The notes: generated by a model not told the origin, from the letters alone. Positions 34,578 to 45,060 are shown, counted from the stretch's first letter. The stretch: 64,000 bases of DNA from Stomoxys calcitrans (GCF_963082655.1 NC_081553.1:48190389-48254388); one strand, 5' to 3'. Translations and numbers: made by a program.

Positions 34578-35737
34578 CAAGTAAGAGCGTGCTAAGTTCG
34601 GCCGGGCCGAATCTTATATACCCTCCACCATGGATCGCATCTGGCGAGTTCTTTGCGCAGTATTTCTTTTTAGGCAAATGAAGAATATTGAATATGGACT
34701 GAGGAGGAGGAGCTATATCCAGTTATAGTCCTATTCGGGGCTCAAGAAGCAATCGGGAGATCGGTTCATATGGGAGCTGTGTCAAGCTATAGATCGATTC
34801 AGACCATATTGCACACGTATGTTGAAGGCCATAGGAGAAGCCATTGTACAAAATCTGCGCCAAATCGGATGAGAATTGGACTCTCTAGAGGCTCAAGAAT
34901 TCAAGATCCCAGATTGGATTATATGGCAGCTATATCAGGTTATAGACCGATTTGAACCATACTTAGCATAGTTGTTGGAAGTGATATTAAAACAAGTCGT
35001 GCGAAATTTCAGTCAAATCGGATAAGAATTGCGCCCTCTAGAGGCTCAAAAAGTCAAGACCCAAGATCGGTTTATATGACAGCTATATCAGGTTTTAGAC
35101 CGATTTGGATCATACGTGGCATAGTTGTTGTATATCATAACAAAACACTTAATGCAAAATTTCATTCCAAACGGATAAGAATTGCGCCCTCTAGAGGCTC
35201 AAGAAGTCAAGACACATGGTCGGTTTTTATGGCAGCTATATCAGATTATCAACGGATTTTGACCATACCTGGCAAAGTTGTCGGAAGTAACACCAAAACA
35301 TCACGTGCAAAATTTCAGCCAAATCGAATAAGAATTGCGTCTTCTAGAAGCACAAGAAGTCAAGACCCATGATCGATCATGATCTGATTTGACCCATTTA
35401 CAATTCCAATCGACCTACACTAATCAGAAGTATTTGTGCAAAATTTCAAGCATGTAGCCTTACTCCCTCGAAAGTTTGCGTGCTTTCGACAGACGGATGG
35501 ACGAACGGACAGACAGACGGATGGACGGACAGACGGATGGGCGGACAGACGGATGGACGGACAGACGGATGGACGGACAAACGGATGGACTGACGGACGG
35601 ACATGGCTAGATCGACTTAAATGTCTCGACGATCAAGAATATATATACTTTATGGGGTCTTAGACGCATATTTCGTGGTGCTACAAACGTAATGACGAAG
35701 TTAGTGTACCCCCCTTCGTATAGTGGAGGGTATAAAA
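34578..35737 (-). mobile_element. Helentron/mini-me-like element, family 1, complete, expanded GTCY tract
   Basis: 3' end 'acaagtaagagcgtgctaag', TTCGGCCGGGCCGAA at about 34598-34612, 'tcttatataccctccaccat'. Four to five core units follow, then a long (GTCY)n expansion (35497-35602), 'atggctagatcgacttaaat', 'cgatcaagaatatatatact', 'catatttcgtggtgctacaa' and the 5' end 'agtgtaccccccttcgtata'/'gtggagggtataaaa' at about 35735. Another element begins immediately after, in the same orientation. Confidence 0.85.
35497..35602 (-). repeat. Expanded (GTCY)n tract of a mini-me element
   Basis: About six repeats of the 16-bp block 'gacagacggatggacg' plus remnants. On the minus strand this reads as GTCY repeats. 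Ordinary copies carry only 15-30 bp here. Confidence 0.85.
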
Positions 35738-35738
35738 A

Positions 35739-36505
35739 CGTGCTAAGTTCGGTCGGGCCAAATCTTACATAACCTCCCCCATAGATCGCATTTGCGAAGT
35801 TCTTTGCCCGGTATCTCTTTAAAGGTAAAGAAAAGAAAATTGGAAATATTTTCTATGCTATTGGATTTATGTGAGATTACGAAGTGAATCTGGTCATACT
35901 CAATTGGAAGTTGGAGGCCATAGAATACGTCATTGTACGGTACAATGACTTATTCTATGGTCTCCAACTTCCAATTGAGTATGGCCAGAACAGTTGTTGA
36001 AAGTCATAAAGAAACACTACATGCACAATTTCAGCTAAATCGGACATGAATTACGGCTTCCAGGGGCTCAAGAAGTCAAATCGGGAGATCGGTTTATATG
36101 GAAGCTATATCAGGTTATACACCGAATCAGACCGTACGTAGCATAGTTGTTGGAAGTCACAACAGAGCTTCCCATGCAATATTTCAGCCAAATCGAACAA
36201 AAATTGCGGCTTGTAAGGGCTCATGAAGTCAAATCTGGAGATCGGTTTACATGGGAGCTATACCTTAATCTGTACCGATGTAGCCAATTTGCAATCCCCA
36301 AGGACCTAAATCAATATTAAGTATCTGTGCAAAATTTCAGGCTGCTACCTTTAAGCGTTAGACCGCTATCGTGATTTCGACAGATGGATGGACATGGCTA
36401 CATCGACTCAGAACGTCGAGACGGTCATAAATATATATACTTTATGGCGTCTTATATGAATATTTCGAGGTGTTACCATCGGAATGATTAGTGGTAGTTA
36501 TAAAA
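35739..36505 (-). mobile_element. Helentron/mini-me-like element, family 1, abutting the previous copy
   Basis: It starts inside the 3' end ('acgtgctaagttcggtcggg', 'ccaaatcttacataacctcc', 'cccatagatcgcatttgcg') and lacks the outer 'aacaagtaaaag'. About three core units follow, including a 46-bp fold-back (35892-35986). The 5' block is short: 'gacagatggatggacatggc', 'gacggtcataaatatatata', 'tatttcgaggtgttaccatc', 'gtggtagttataaaaa'. The (GTCY)n tract is nearly lost. Confidence 0.75.
35892..35986. repeat. 46-bp fold-back with 3-nt spacer
   Basis: The left arm (35892-35937, beginning 'ggtcatactcaattggaagt') and the right arm (35941-35986, ending 'acttccaattgagtatggcc') are reverse complements with three mismatches, separated by 'cgg'. 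The arms are Helentron-core sequence. A snap-back or template-switch event during replication would produce this. Confidence 0.9.
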
Positions 36506-36529
36506 ATCGAATCAGGAGACTTTTTAGTA

Positions 36530-37815
36530 TGCCAGAACCGCAAATATTATTGGTCTGTGTCGGTGAGGTGTAACCGTTGCATGGAGTGGGTACGTTACCG
36601 ATCTTGCTCTGGCCTAACGTCGTACGGAATACGTTGCAAGGTCCTGGGCGAACATAGGCAGTAGCAGGACACAAGCGTAATCGTCGCCGAATTCTGCGTC
36701 CTCGTTGTATGCCCTCCAACCTCTCCCATGTGTCAATATACGCAACAGCATCACTCTAGCCCCAATATTGCCGGGAAGTGTATCTTTCTTGCAATTGAAT
36801 TGCTATGGTCTCCAAGGCAAGACCGACTCAATAATAGATTTTTTGAGTCGGAAGAACATTTTTGTTACAGTGATTAAGGAGATATAGCTGACCAAAACCA
36901 GCAGCCTACACAGTTGTCACGGACACAATGTGATACACCACAACGTGCAGTATAGAACCTTCAACATGGAGAGTTTAGTGTTAGTAGTCAGGTCCGTTAA
37001 TGTCGAAATAGAGCTATTCAACGTGTACATACCGCCGGTTGGTTGTTGTGAACCAGTTAATGCTCCAGCTTACAAGCTCGACATATGTGAGCTACTCTCT
37101 GGCCATAATCGTCTGGTTCTGGTAGACCTTAACAAGCATCACCTTTTGTGCCAGCGGGGCATAGCTTTGACAAAGCAGATTGAATGCTTTATGTTCTTCA
37201 CGATGAGTGGGGATGAAGCAATGCAACTTAGGTACCAGCTTGTGCACGCTGTAGTCTACTGTTAAGTCATTCTCTAACCCCGCTAGATGGGATGACAGGA
37301 CCTTAGCCACTTTTGATGACGTAACTGTGACTGACCCGTAGAGCACGCCGCGTGGTTCAACCGTCAATTTGCTGTGCATTCCGAGAGTGATATCGCATTC
37401 GTCGTATCTGTGGTCTCCGAGGCGAAAGACAGCCATTTCAGTTTACCTCGGACGAAGCTACGAATGTCATCCGTGGCGTCAAGTTATCCGTGGCGTCAAG
37501 TCATCCGTGGCGTCAAGTCATCCGTAGCGTTAAGTCATCCAGGGCATTGGGCCATGGCGGAATCTCTACTGAAGCTGAAGAATCTGGATCTAAATGGAGT
37601 CGAGTACCTTACAAATGTCCTTAACTTGATTTGAACACTCTTTTAGTACCCGATGTCTGGAAAGTGGGTGGAGGTGATTCCAAAACTGAATCCTGGATAG
37701 GAACCTATTAAGGGGGAGTCGTAGAAACCGATCTCCCTTCTCTCACCAGTAGCCAGGACGCTTGAGGGACTACTCCTCCCGAGCCTCATTGGAGAATTTC
37801 CCTTCGCCGAGCACC
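36530..37815 (+). pseudogene. Non-LTR retrotransposon relic: Cys-rich region, AP-endonuclease, start of RT
   Basis: The plus strand reads, in shifted frames: a Cys-rich VRCNRCMEWVRYRSCSG segment (~36560); SVSFLQLNCYGLQGKTDSII, the opening of an AP-like endonuclease, where the usual 'NxNG' is NCYG; FNVYIPP and NRLVLVDLNKHHLL, where the usual 'GDFNAHH' has lost Gly and Asp is kept; then RT N-terminal motifs NVIRGVKSS, EYLTNVLNL and a degenerate YRPISLLSPVARTLEG, with HH.. at the end. A gap of ~20 codons inside the endonuclease and many frameshifts show it is dead. RT motifs beyond HGFR are cut off by the SINE at 37816. Confidence 0.75.
37467..37540. repeat. 17-bp tandem repeat, four copies plus remnant, inside RT relic
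   Basis: Units 'tcatccgtggcgtcaag' at 37467, 37484, 37501 and 37518, then 'tcatcc'. The first and third are identical; the second and fourth have one and two changes. The 17-bp period breaks the RT frame, so the expansion arose after the element lost function, or killed it. Confidence 0.9.
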
Positions 37816-38106
37816 ATGTAGGCCACCGTAGCTTAGAGGTTAGCATGTCCGTCTATGGCGCTAAACACCAGGGTTCGAATTCTGGCGAGAACATCAGAAA
37901 AAAGTTTCAGCGATGGTTGTACCCTCCCAATGGTGGGTATAACCTACATTGAGTGTGGTACCATGGCTTGTTAAAAAGAGGTGTCACATTGCTGCACACC
38001 GTTCGGACTCGGCTATAAAAAGGAGGCTCCTTATCATTGAGCTTAAAATTGGAATCGGACAGCACTCAGTGATATGTGAGAAGTTTGCCCTAGTTCCTTA
38101 GTGGAA
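37816..38106 (+). mobile_element. tRNA-derived SINE (SINE-1)
   Basis: Head 'taggccaccgtagcttagag', A-box 'tagcttagaggttagcatg', B-box 'gggttcgaattctggcg'. Body: 'ggttgtaccctcccaatggt', 'gaggtgtcacattgctgcac', 'ccgttcggactcggctataa', 'ctccttatcattgagcttaa', 'aatcggacagcactcagtga', 'gagaagtttgccctagttcc'. The arrangement is that of a tRNA-headed SINE with an RNA polymerase III internal promoter. No A-tail is retained. It ends the upstream reverse transcriptase relic. Confidence 0.85.
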
Positions 38107-39142
38107 TGTTCATTAGCAAGTTTGCATGGGCATCAGAATGGTTTTGGCAGACTGCATAGTACAACAATGGGTTTGCATGCCATCACCATACACACTTGTC
38201 GTGGCTTCAGTCAGCCCAGCTAATGTTCCAGAGCAGTTCCAGCTCAATAACCATCCAGTGTATGCAGCCGCCTCAACTCCTACAATGCAAGGCTTGATGC
38301 CAACGTGCAGGACGTATATCCCTACTGTGACCGGATACCAAACGATACATGTCGCCTGTTTAACTGCCCAGCCAGACTCACTCGACTCAGACTCAGTAGC
38401 AGAGTTCCTGGATCTGTATACCCAACAGTATCGAACCATTGCTACATTGGTAAGCACCACAAAGTCTAAACAAAAAATTTCAATTAACAAAAATTATTGT
38501 TATTATTTTATTACCGTCCTTAAGGGTTAACATAAATATAATACCCATTTCTTGATAATTACTCCATTTCTATTATAAAGCTACTCTAATTAGCTGGCTA
38601 CCATATTCCTTCCTGCTATAGCAGTTTCCTTAATATATCAACGGAAACCTTATTAAAACATTAATTATTAACATACACGTAAATTTTGTTCGGTTTCCTT
38701 GAGTAAAACAAGTAACTTTCTTCGTGTTATTTCTTTGGCCAGACCACACAACCTCATAAAATTAACCAAGAATAATTTTTCTGTGCTTATTTCACAAAAT
38801 AGTTGTAGTATTTCGTAGTAATTTATGGGGCCCACATAAAATTCATTTGGAAATTGCCTTACACCACCACCGTATCGCAGCATAACACAACGGCCGCCAC
38901 AAAATGGAAGCGTAAAAACAAAAAGAAAACAACTCGCCCTCGAGACCAATTATGCTAGTCTACTATGCACAAAACTTCTTTAATAGCAAATAAGACGGGT
39001 AAGTACTAACAAAACATAAGCCATCAATTAATTCACTAGGAACTATGGTGCACCCTATAAATGTATAATTTACAATACCTATTAGCAAAAAGCTTATATG
39101 AATCATCAATATTCAGGATAATTGCTTAATGTTTTTTAATAA
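38107..39142. other. Unique sequence with unclassified ORFs
   Basis: A 134-codon ORF at 38126-38530 (+) and a 125-codon ORF on the opposite strand overlap almost completely. The plus-strand product is Thr/Pro/Val-rich (e.g. TPTMQGLMPTCRTYIPTVTG); no domain is recognised on either strand. A 93-codon minus-strand ORF at 38668-38949 is also unrecognised. I cannot decide whether any is an exon. Confidence 0.35.
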
Positions 39143-39245
39143 GGCGGCCCTTCGGCTGAGTAGGTAACAAGCTCGGATTAGCGTTGAGGAGTCATGGTTA
39201 CTGTGGTATGTGTCTGTGGACAAACAAAAGTGGACTTTTGGTAAG
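39143..39245 (+). mobile_element. tRNA-derived SINE (SINE-2), decayed
   Basis: 'ggctgagtaggtaacaagct' and 'cggattagcgttgaggagtc' align with the A-box/anticodon region of the better copy at 58311 ('cgagttggtagcatgcttgg', 'attaccagtgcaggggtc'). 'tgtggtatgtgtctgtggac' aligns with its 'ttgtggtatcaccatggact'. The B box is lost. Confidence 0.5.
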
Positions 39246-39431
39246 AATAGGCAGTAGAATCTAACAGGATTTATGCGTAATAACAACAGACAGAAGGAGA
39301 GACAGCAGCACGGACATCGTAAACTGGTCCAATTCCAATTTGGTATCCTGTTTGGGTTAAAATACGTATTCTTGCCTTTATACTTATATTTATCCCTGTC
39401 CTCAGCCTTATATATATACATATCCTCATCA

Positions 39432-39812
39432 TTATCCTTATCCTTATCCTTATCCTTATCCTTATCCTTATCCTTATCCTTATCCTTATCCTTATCCTTA
39501 TCCTTATCCTTATCCTTATCCTTATCCTTATCCTTATCCTTATCCTTATCCTTATCCTTATCCTTATCCTTATCCTTATCCTTATCCTTATCCTTATCCT
39601 TATCCTTATCCTTATCCTTATCCTTATCCTTATCCTTATCCTTATCCTTATCCTTATCCTTATCCTTATCCTTATCCTTATCCTTATCCTTATCCTTATC
39701 CTTATCCTTATCCTTATCCTTATCCTTATCCTTATCCTTATCCTTATCCTTATCCTTATCCTTATCCTTATCCTTATCCTTATCCTTATCCTTATCCTTA
39801 TCCTTATCCTTA
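39432..39812. repeat. Hexanucleotide array (CCTTAT)n, ~63 copies
   Basis: A perfect run of the 6-bp unit over ~381 bp with no substitution seen. Flanks are pyrimidine-rich near-repeats ('tatcctcatcattatcc' on the left, 'taaacctatc' on the right). The long ORFs through it on both strands (Leu/Ser and Ile/Arg repeats) are artefacts. Confidence 0.97.
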
Positions 39813-39934
39813 AACCTATCAAAATAATTTCCTACCGACCAAGATTGTAAACCAAATCAAAATACTCGCAATCTTCGCGTAACGGTTATTAATTTCTAGC
39901 CGAAACGGGACCGCTCCGCTGCGCCTTCTTTAAC

Positions 39935-40084
39935 TCTTTTTTTCCCTAAAGAGGTGTCGCACTGCGGGTCGCCGTTTGGACTCGGCTATAAAAAAAAGTC
40001 CCTTATCATTGAGTTTCATCTTGAATCGGAAAGCACTCATTGATGTGAGAGAAGTTTGGCCCTTCTAGGTTTCTTGTGTTTTTT
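39935..40084 (+). mobile_element. SINE-1, 3' portion only
   Basis: 'aaagaggtgtcgcactgcgg', 'gtcgccgtttggactcggct', 'cccttatcattgagtttcat', 'cttgaatcggaaagcactca' and 'gagagaagtttggcccttct' match the body of the full copies. The tRNA head is missing. As at 4400, the copy runs straight into a family X array, so the SINE-1/X junction recurs in the same order twice. Confidence 0.75.
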
Positions 40085-42370
40085 AAAAATTAGGGTAATT
40101 AGGGTTTAAGGGGAGGGATGTCACCTCAGACATTTCGACTCAAATATGGATATCAAATTTGTGCTGCACGTCCAAATCCCTTTAATTTGAACCTCATATT
40201 GCCATGGCCATGGTAAATATGAACCGTTTGAAGGGTGTTTTAGGGCTGGGGATGAGTCGGCCACCGGCACTGTGCATTGACAAACGATATCAAATTCGTT
40301 CTTTTTTCCCAACAGAAATTATTGGGTTGCCCAAAAAGTAATTGCGGATTTTTTAAAAGAAAGTAAATGCATTTTTAATAAAACTTGAATGAACTTTAAT
40401 CAAATATATTTTTTACACTTTTTTTCTAAAGCAAACTAAAAGTCACAGCTGATAACTGACAGAAGAAAGAATGCAATTACAGAGTCACAAGCTGTGAAAA
40501 AATTTGTCAACGCCGACTATATGAAAAATCCGCAATTACTTTTTGGGCAACCCAATAACTTCAGTTTAGGGGTGTACCCCAAAGCACTTGGCTCCAAAAT
40601 TGGATATCAAATTCGTTTTCTATCCTCAAATGCCTTTCATTTGAGTCCCATATTGTCATAATGGGTCAAATAACCCATTTGACTTTAGAAGGAAAAGCGC
40701 CACTTTGACTCTAACGCAAATTTTAATCCCATATTCGCAATCTACCCCCTTTCATTTGAGTCCCTTATATCCATGGTCGGCTAATATGCAGATTTGGAGA
40801 TATTTGGGGGTGGGCGACCTCCCATTTCTTGGACTTAATGTTTTATGCCATATTTGTAATATAACGCCTAATACTTTTCATTTGAGTCCAATGTTGACAT
40901 GAACTTCGAATATATCTGTTTAGAGGTGTTTTTGGGTTGGGGGGGCCCGCTGGGTACTTGGATCCAAATTTTAATACCATATTCGTATTCTACTCTCCAA
41001 TATCTTTTATTTGGTATCCTCATTGTGCTCATCGAACAACTTTCGTGGCGGCATTTTTGGGGTAAGGGGGAGAGCCCGCCCTCACCCGATATCTAAAAAT
41101 TCTATAGCCTATGTTTCCTTCCAGACAAACGTACACAATCTATGAAAATTTGAAGAAAATCGGTTCAGCCATGTATCATTTAGTCTTAATGGGTCTAATG
41201 GCGTTTTTGAGGGGTGGCGTGACCCCCTATACTTTGATCTGATTTTGTATGCCAGATTCGATATCTACTCCGGAATACTATTCATTTGAGCCCCATATTG
41301 AAATGAACATCCAAAATGTCTTTTGGGGTAGTTTTGTGGTTGGAGCGGCCCCTTGGGCACTTTGACTCATATTTTAATACCATATTCGAATTCTACTCTC
41401 CAATGCCTTTCATTAGATGCCTATATTGCACCGATCGATCCACTATTGTTTAGGGGTTGTGTTTTTTTCTATAAGGGGGAGGGTCCGCCCCCTTCCAATA
41501 TAAAGAAATTTTATAGCCTATCTTTCCTTCCAGACATACGGAACAAACAAACCGAGTCTCATATATCCATGATTGGCGAATGTACCCATTTTGGTCGTTT
41601 TTGTGGGGATGGGGTAGCCTTCTATACTTCAACATGAAGTTTTATGCCAGATTCGTTTTCTACTACCGCATACTCTTCATTTGATACCCATATTGTCCTT
41701 ATCGGTCCACTATTGATTGTGGGTGGCGTTTTTGGGGTAACGGTGAAGGGTCCGCCCCCTTCGGTTATCAATAAATTATAAAGCCTATTCCTACTTCCTG
41801 ACCATATTCGTAATCTACTCCCAAATACCTTTCATTTGAGTCCCATTTTGTAATAATCCTCAAATAAACCTATTTAAAGGGGTTTTGGAGCTGGGACGGC
41901 CCCCCAGGTACTTGGATCGAATTTTTATTATAAAATTCGTACTCTACTCTTAAATACCTTTCATTTGAATCTCATATTACCCCGATCGGTCCACTTTTAT
42001 TTTTGGGTAGTACTTATTTGGGTGGTGTTTTTGGGTTAACGGTGGAGGGTCCGCCCCCTTCCGTTATCAATAAATTATAAAGCCTATTTTGTCATGATCA
42101 TCATATAGACCTATTTTGAGGGGGTTTTGGGACTGGGGGGCCCTTGGACCCAACTTTTATTATGAAATTCGTACTCTACTCTTGAATCCCATATTGTCCA
42201 GATCGGTCCACTTTTTTTTTGGGTAGTACTTTTGGGGTAAGGGGGAGGGTCCGCCCCCCTTCCGATATCAACAAATTATATAGCCTATGATTTCTTCCAG
42301 ACCAACCTACACAATCTTCAAAAATTTCAAGGTAATCGGTTCAGCCGTTTTGGAGTCTATATATGATTTA
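40085..42370 (+). repeat. Tandem repeat family X, longest array
   Basis: About fifteen units of 110-150 bp with 'ctttcatttgagtcccatat', 'acttggatccaaattttaat', 'ggggtaagggggagggtccg', plus internal end-like blocks 'ttccttccagacaaacgtac'/'aaaatttgaagaaaatcggt' (41107-41165) and 'cagacatacggaacaaacaa' (41531). It closes with 'cagaccaacctacacaatct', 'aatttcaaggtaatcggttc' and 'agccgttttggagtctatat'. A mariner-type MITE is inserted at 40322-40555. The end-like blocks inside the array show that it is several head-to-tail elements, not one. Confidence 0.75.
40322..40555 (+). mobile_element. Mariner-type MITE, copy 2
   Basis: 234 bp, TA on both sides (40320-40321, 40556-40557), TIRs of ~31 bp beginning TTGGGTTGCCCAAAAAGTAA at both ends with no mismatch over the first 31 bases. 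Interior 'aaagtcacagctgataactg' and 'cagagtcacaagctgtgaa' match copy 1 in reverse. The perfect TIRs make this copy younger than the one at 22233. Confidence 0.92.
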
Positions 42371-42469
42371 ATAAGAAACAATATATGATTTAATAAGAAC
42401 ATAAATCCAAAAAAAACGCTTGACCCCAATGATGCCAAACGACTGGTCATAATTTAGAGGGGCATAATT

Positions 42470-42909
42470 TGCGAATACGGATATAGCTACTATATAAACC
42501 AATCTTTGATCTTGACATTCTGAGCCACTAGAGGGCGCAGTTGCTAACTGATTTGGTTGGAAATTGTACACAACGGATTTTACCACGACCTTCAATATGC
42601 TTGTCAAATATGATCTGAATCACTCTATAGCCTGGTATAGCTCTCATATAAACCGATTTCCTTGTTTTATTTCTTGAGGCAGTTTGGAGCGCAATTCTTT
42701 TCCAAATTGGCTGAAATTTTATGCAATGACTTCTACTATAGTCTCCAACAAACAATTCAATTATGGTCTTAATCAAGCCTTAACTTAATATATTTCCATA
42801 GCACAAAAATTCTCATCCATCATTCTTTCTTTGTCTTAAAACAGATATCGTGCAAAGAATTAATGACAAATACGATCCTGGTGGGGGGTACATAATATTG
42901 ATTCCGGAA
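42470..42909 (+). mobile_element. Helentron/mini-me-like element, family 1, 3' part
   Basis: Two core units ('gagccactagagggcgcag', 'cctggtatagctctcatata') and a degenerate 3' end: 'tcattctttctttgtcttaa', 'gcaaagaattaatgacaaat', 'acgatcctggtggggggtac' and 'ataatattgattccgga', the positions of the sub-TIR and hairpin. The hexamer array begins right after. No 5' end is present. Confidence 0.65.
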
Positions 42910-42920
42910 CTAATCCTTAT

Positions 42921-44628
42921 CTTTATCTTTATCTTTATCTTTATCTTTATCTTTATCTTTATCTTTATCTTTATCTTTATCTTTATCCTTATCCTTATCC
43001 TTATCCTTATCCTTATCCTTATCCTTATCCTTATCCTTATCCTTATCCTTATCCTTATCCTTATCCTTATCCTTATCCTTATCCTTATCCTTATCCTTAT
43101 CCTTATCCTTATCCTTATCCTTATCCTTATCCTTATCCTTATCCTTATCCTTATCCTTATCCTTATCCTTATCCTTATCCTTATCCTTATCCTTATCCTT
43201 ATCCTTATCCTTATCCTTATCCTTATCCTTATCCTTATCCTTATCCTTATCCTTATCCTTATCCTTATCCTTATCCTTATCCTTATCCTTATCCTTATCC
43301 TTATCCTTATCCTTATCCTTATCCTTATCCTTATCCTTATCCTTATCCTTATCCTTATCCTTATCCTTATCCTTATCCTTATCCTTATCCTTATCCTTAT
43401 CCTTATCCTTATCCTTATCCTTATCCTTATCCTTATCCTTATCCTTATCCTTATCCTTATCCTTATCCTTATCCTTATCCTTATCCTTATCCTTATCCTT
43501 ATCCTTATCCTTATCCTTATCCTTATCCTTATCCTTATCCTTATCCTTATCCTTATCCTTATCCTTATCCTTATCCTTATCCTTATCCTTATCCTTATCC
43601 TTATCCTTATCCTTATCCTTATCCTTATCCTTATCCTTATCCTTATCCTTATCCTTATCCTTATCCTTATCCTTATCCTTATCCTTATCCTTATCCTTAT
43701 CCTTATCCTTATCCTTATCCTTATCCTTATCCTTATCCTTATCCTTATCCTTATCCTTATCCTTATCCTTATCCTTATCCTTATCCTTATCCTTATCCTT
43801 ATCCTTATCCTTATCCTTATCCTTATCCTTATCCTTATCCTTATCCTTATCCTTATCCTTATCCTTATCCTTATCCTTATCCTTATCCTTATCCTTATCC
43901 TTATCCTTATCCTTATCCTTATCCTTATCCTTATCCTTATCCTTATCCTTATCCTTATCCTTATCCTTATCCTTATCCTTATCCTTATCCTTATCCTTAT
44001 CCTTATCCTTATCCTTATCCTTATCCTTATCCTTATCCTTATCCTTATCCTTATCCTTATCCTTATCCTTATCCTTATCCTTATCCTTATCCTTATCCTT
44101 ATCCTTATCCTTATCCTTATCCTTATCCTTATCCTTATCCTTATCCTTATCCTTATCCTTATCCTTATCCTTATCCTTATCCTTATCCTTATCCTTATCC
44201 TTATCCTTATCCTTATCCTTATCCTTATCCTTATCCTTATCCTTATCCTTATCCTTATCCTTATCCTTATCCTTATCCTTATCCTTATCCTTATCCTTAT
44301 CCTTATCCTTATCCTTATCCTTATCCTTATCCTTATCCTTATCCTTATCCTTATCCTTATCCTTAACCTTATCCTTATCCTTATCCTTATCCTTATCCTT
44401 ATCCTTATCCTTATCCTTATCCTTATCCTTATCCTTATCCTTATCCTTATCCTTATCCTTATCCTTATCCTTATCCTTATCCTTATCCTTATCCTTATCC
44501 TTATCCTTATCCTTATCCTTATCCTTATCCTTATCCTTATCCTTATCCTTATCCTTATCCTTATCCTTATCCTTATCCTTATCCTTATCCTTATCCTTAT
44601 CCTTATCCTTATCCTTATCCTTATCCTT
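42921..44628. repeat. Hexanucleotide array: (CTTTAT)n then (CCTTAT)n, ~285 copies
   Basis: Eleven CTTTAT units (42921-42986) change to CCTTAT units (42987-44628, ~274 copies), with a single substitution seen inside (CCTTAA at 44361-44366). After 44628 the motif drifts to CCTTGC/CCTTAC and then to pyrimidine-rich sequence. The sharp CTTTAT-to-CCTTAT switch indicates two homogenised blocks. Open frames of 613 and 731 codons across it are spurious. The unit is the same as in the 39.4-kb array. Confidence 0.97.
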
Positions 44629-44649
44629 GCCCTTACCCTTACCCTTACC

Positions 44650-45060
44650 ATCAATACCTGTTCCTTAAATTTATACCCATCCTGGTCCTATTTGTACCTC
44701 ATCTTATCCGTATCCTTGTGCTTTGCTTACATTTACCGCTATACTCATCGTTATTCTTATTCTTACTGTAATCCATTTCTTATCTTTCTGCTATTGTTTT
44801 CCTCATGTTCACCCCTTGCTTATCGTCATCCTTTACCTTTACTTTCCACTTATCGTCAGCATCAACTTTCGCTTTTATCCGCATCCTCATTGTTAGGGAT
44901 AACTTTATCCTTATCCTATTTCTTATCTTATCCAAATCCTAATGTTAAAATTTCAACATATTTTAGACAATTTCTATGTCTCAAACTTTCGGAAGCCCCT
45001 ACATTACCAGCCAACTTTTGTTATCCAAATACAAGCAAGCAATAAAGGTAAACTCTGACC
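44650..45060. repeat. Degenerate pyrimidine-rich flank of hexamer array
   Basis: Words such as 'cctcatcttatccgtatcct', 'cgttattcttattcttactg' and 'aactttatccttatcctatt' show decaying TTATCC-like units mixed with other pyrimidine-rich sequence. It looks like the older edge of the array. Confidence 0.7.

Noticed and set aside
37816..37900. Functional tRNA gene (also 56115 and 58311)
   Set aside because: A and B boxes are present but the sequence continues into shared SINE bodies in several copies, and the acceptor arms are not closed.
38126..38530. 134-codon ORF as a gene
   Set aside because: The opposite strand is equally open (125 codons), neither product shows a domain, and the segment lies between a SINE and AT-rich DNA. 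Left as undecided sequence.
39271..39827. ~184-codon open frames of Leu-Ser and Ile-Arg repeats
   Set aside because: Same cause: the shorter (CCTTAT)n array.
39432..44628. Telomere or telomere-like sequence
   Set aside because: Unit CCTTAT differs from insect TTAGG, and flies lack simple-repeat telomeres; both arrays are internal with ordinary flanks.
42813..45045. 613- and 731-codon open frames of Ile-Arg and Leu-Ile repeats
   Set aside because: A 6-bp unit without a stop is open in all frames; the frames only translate the (CCTTAT)n array. No start context, domain or conserved neighbour.
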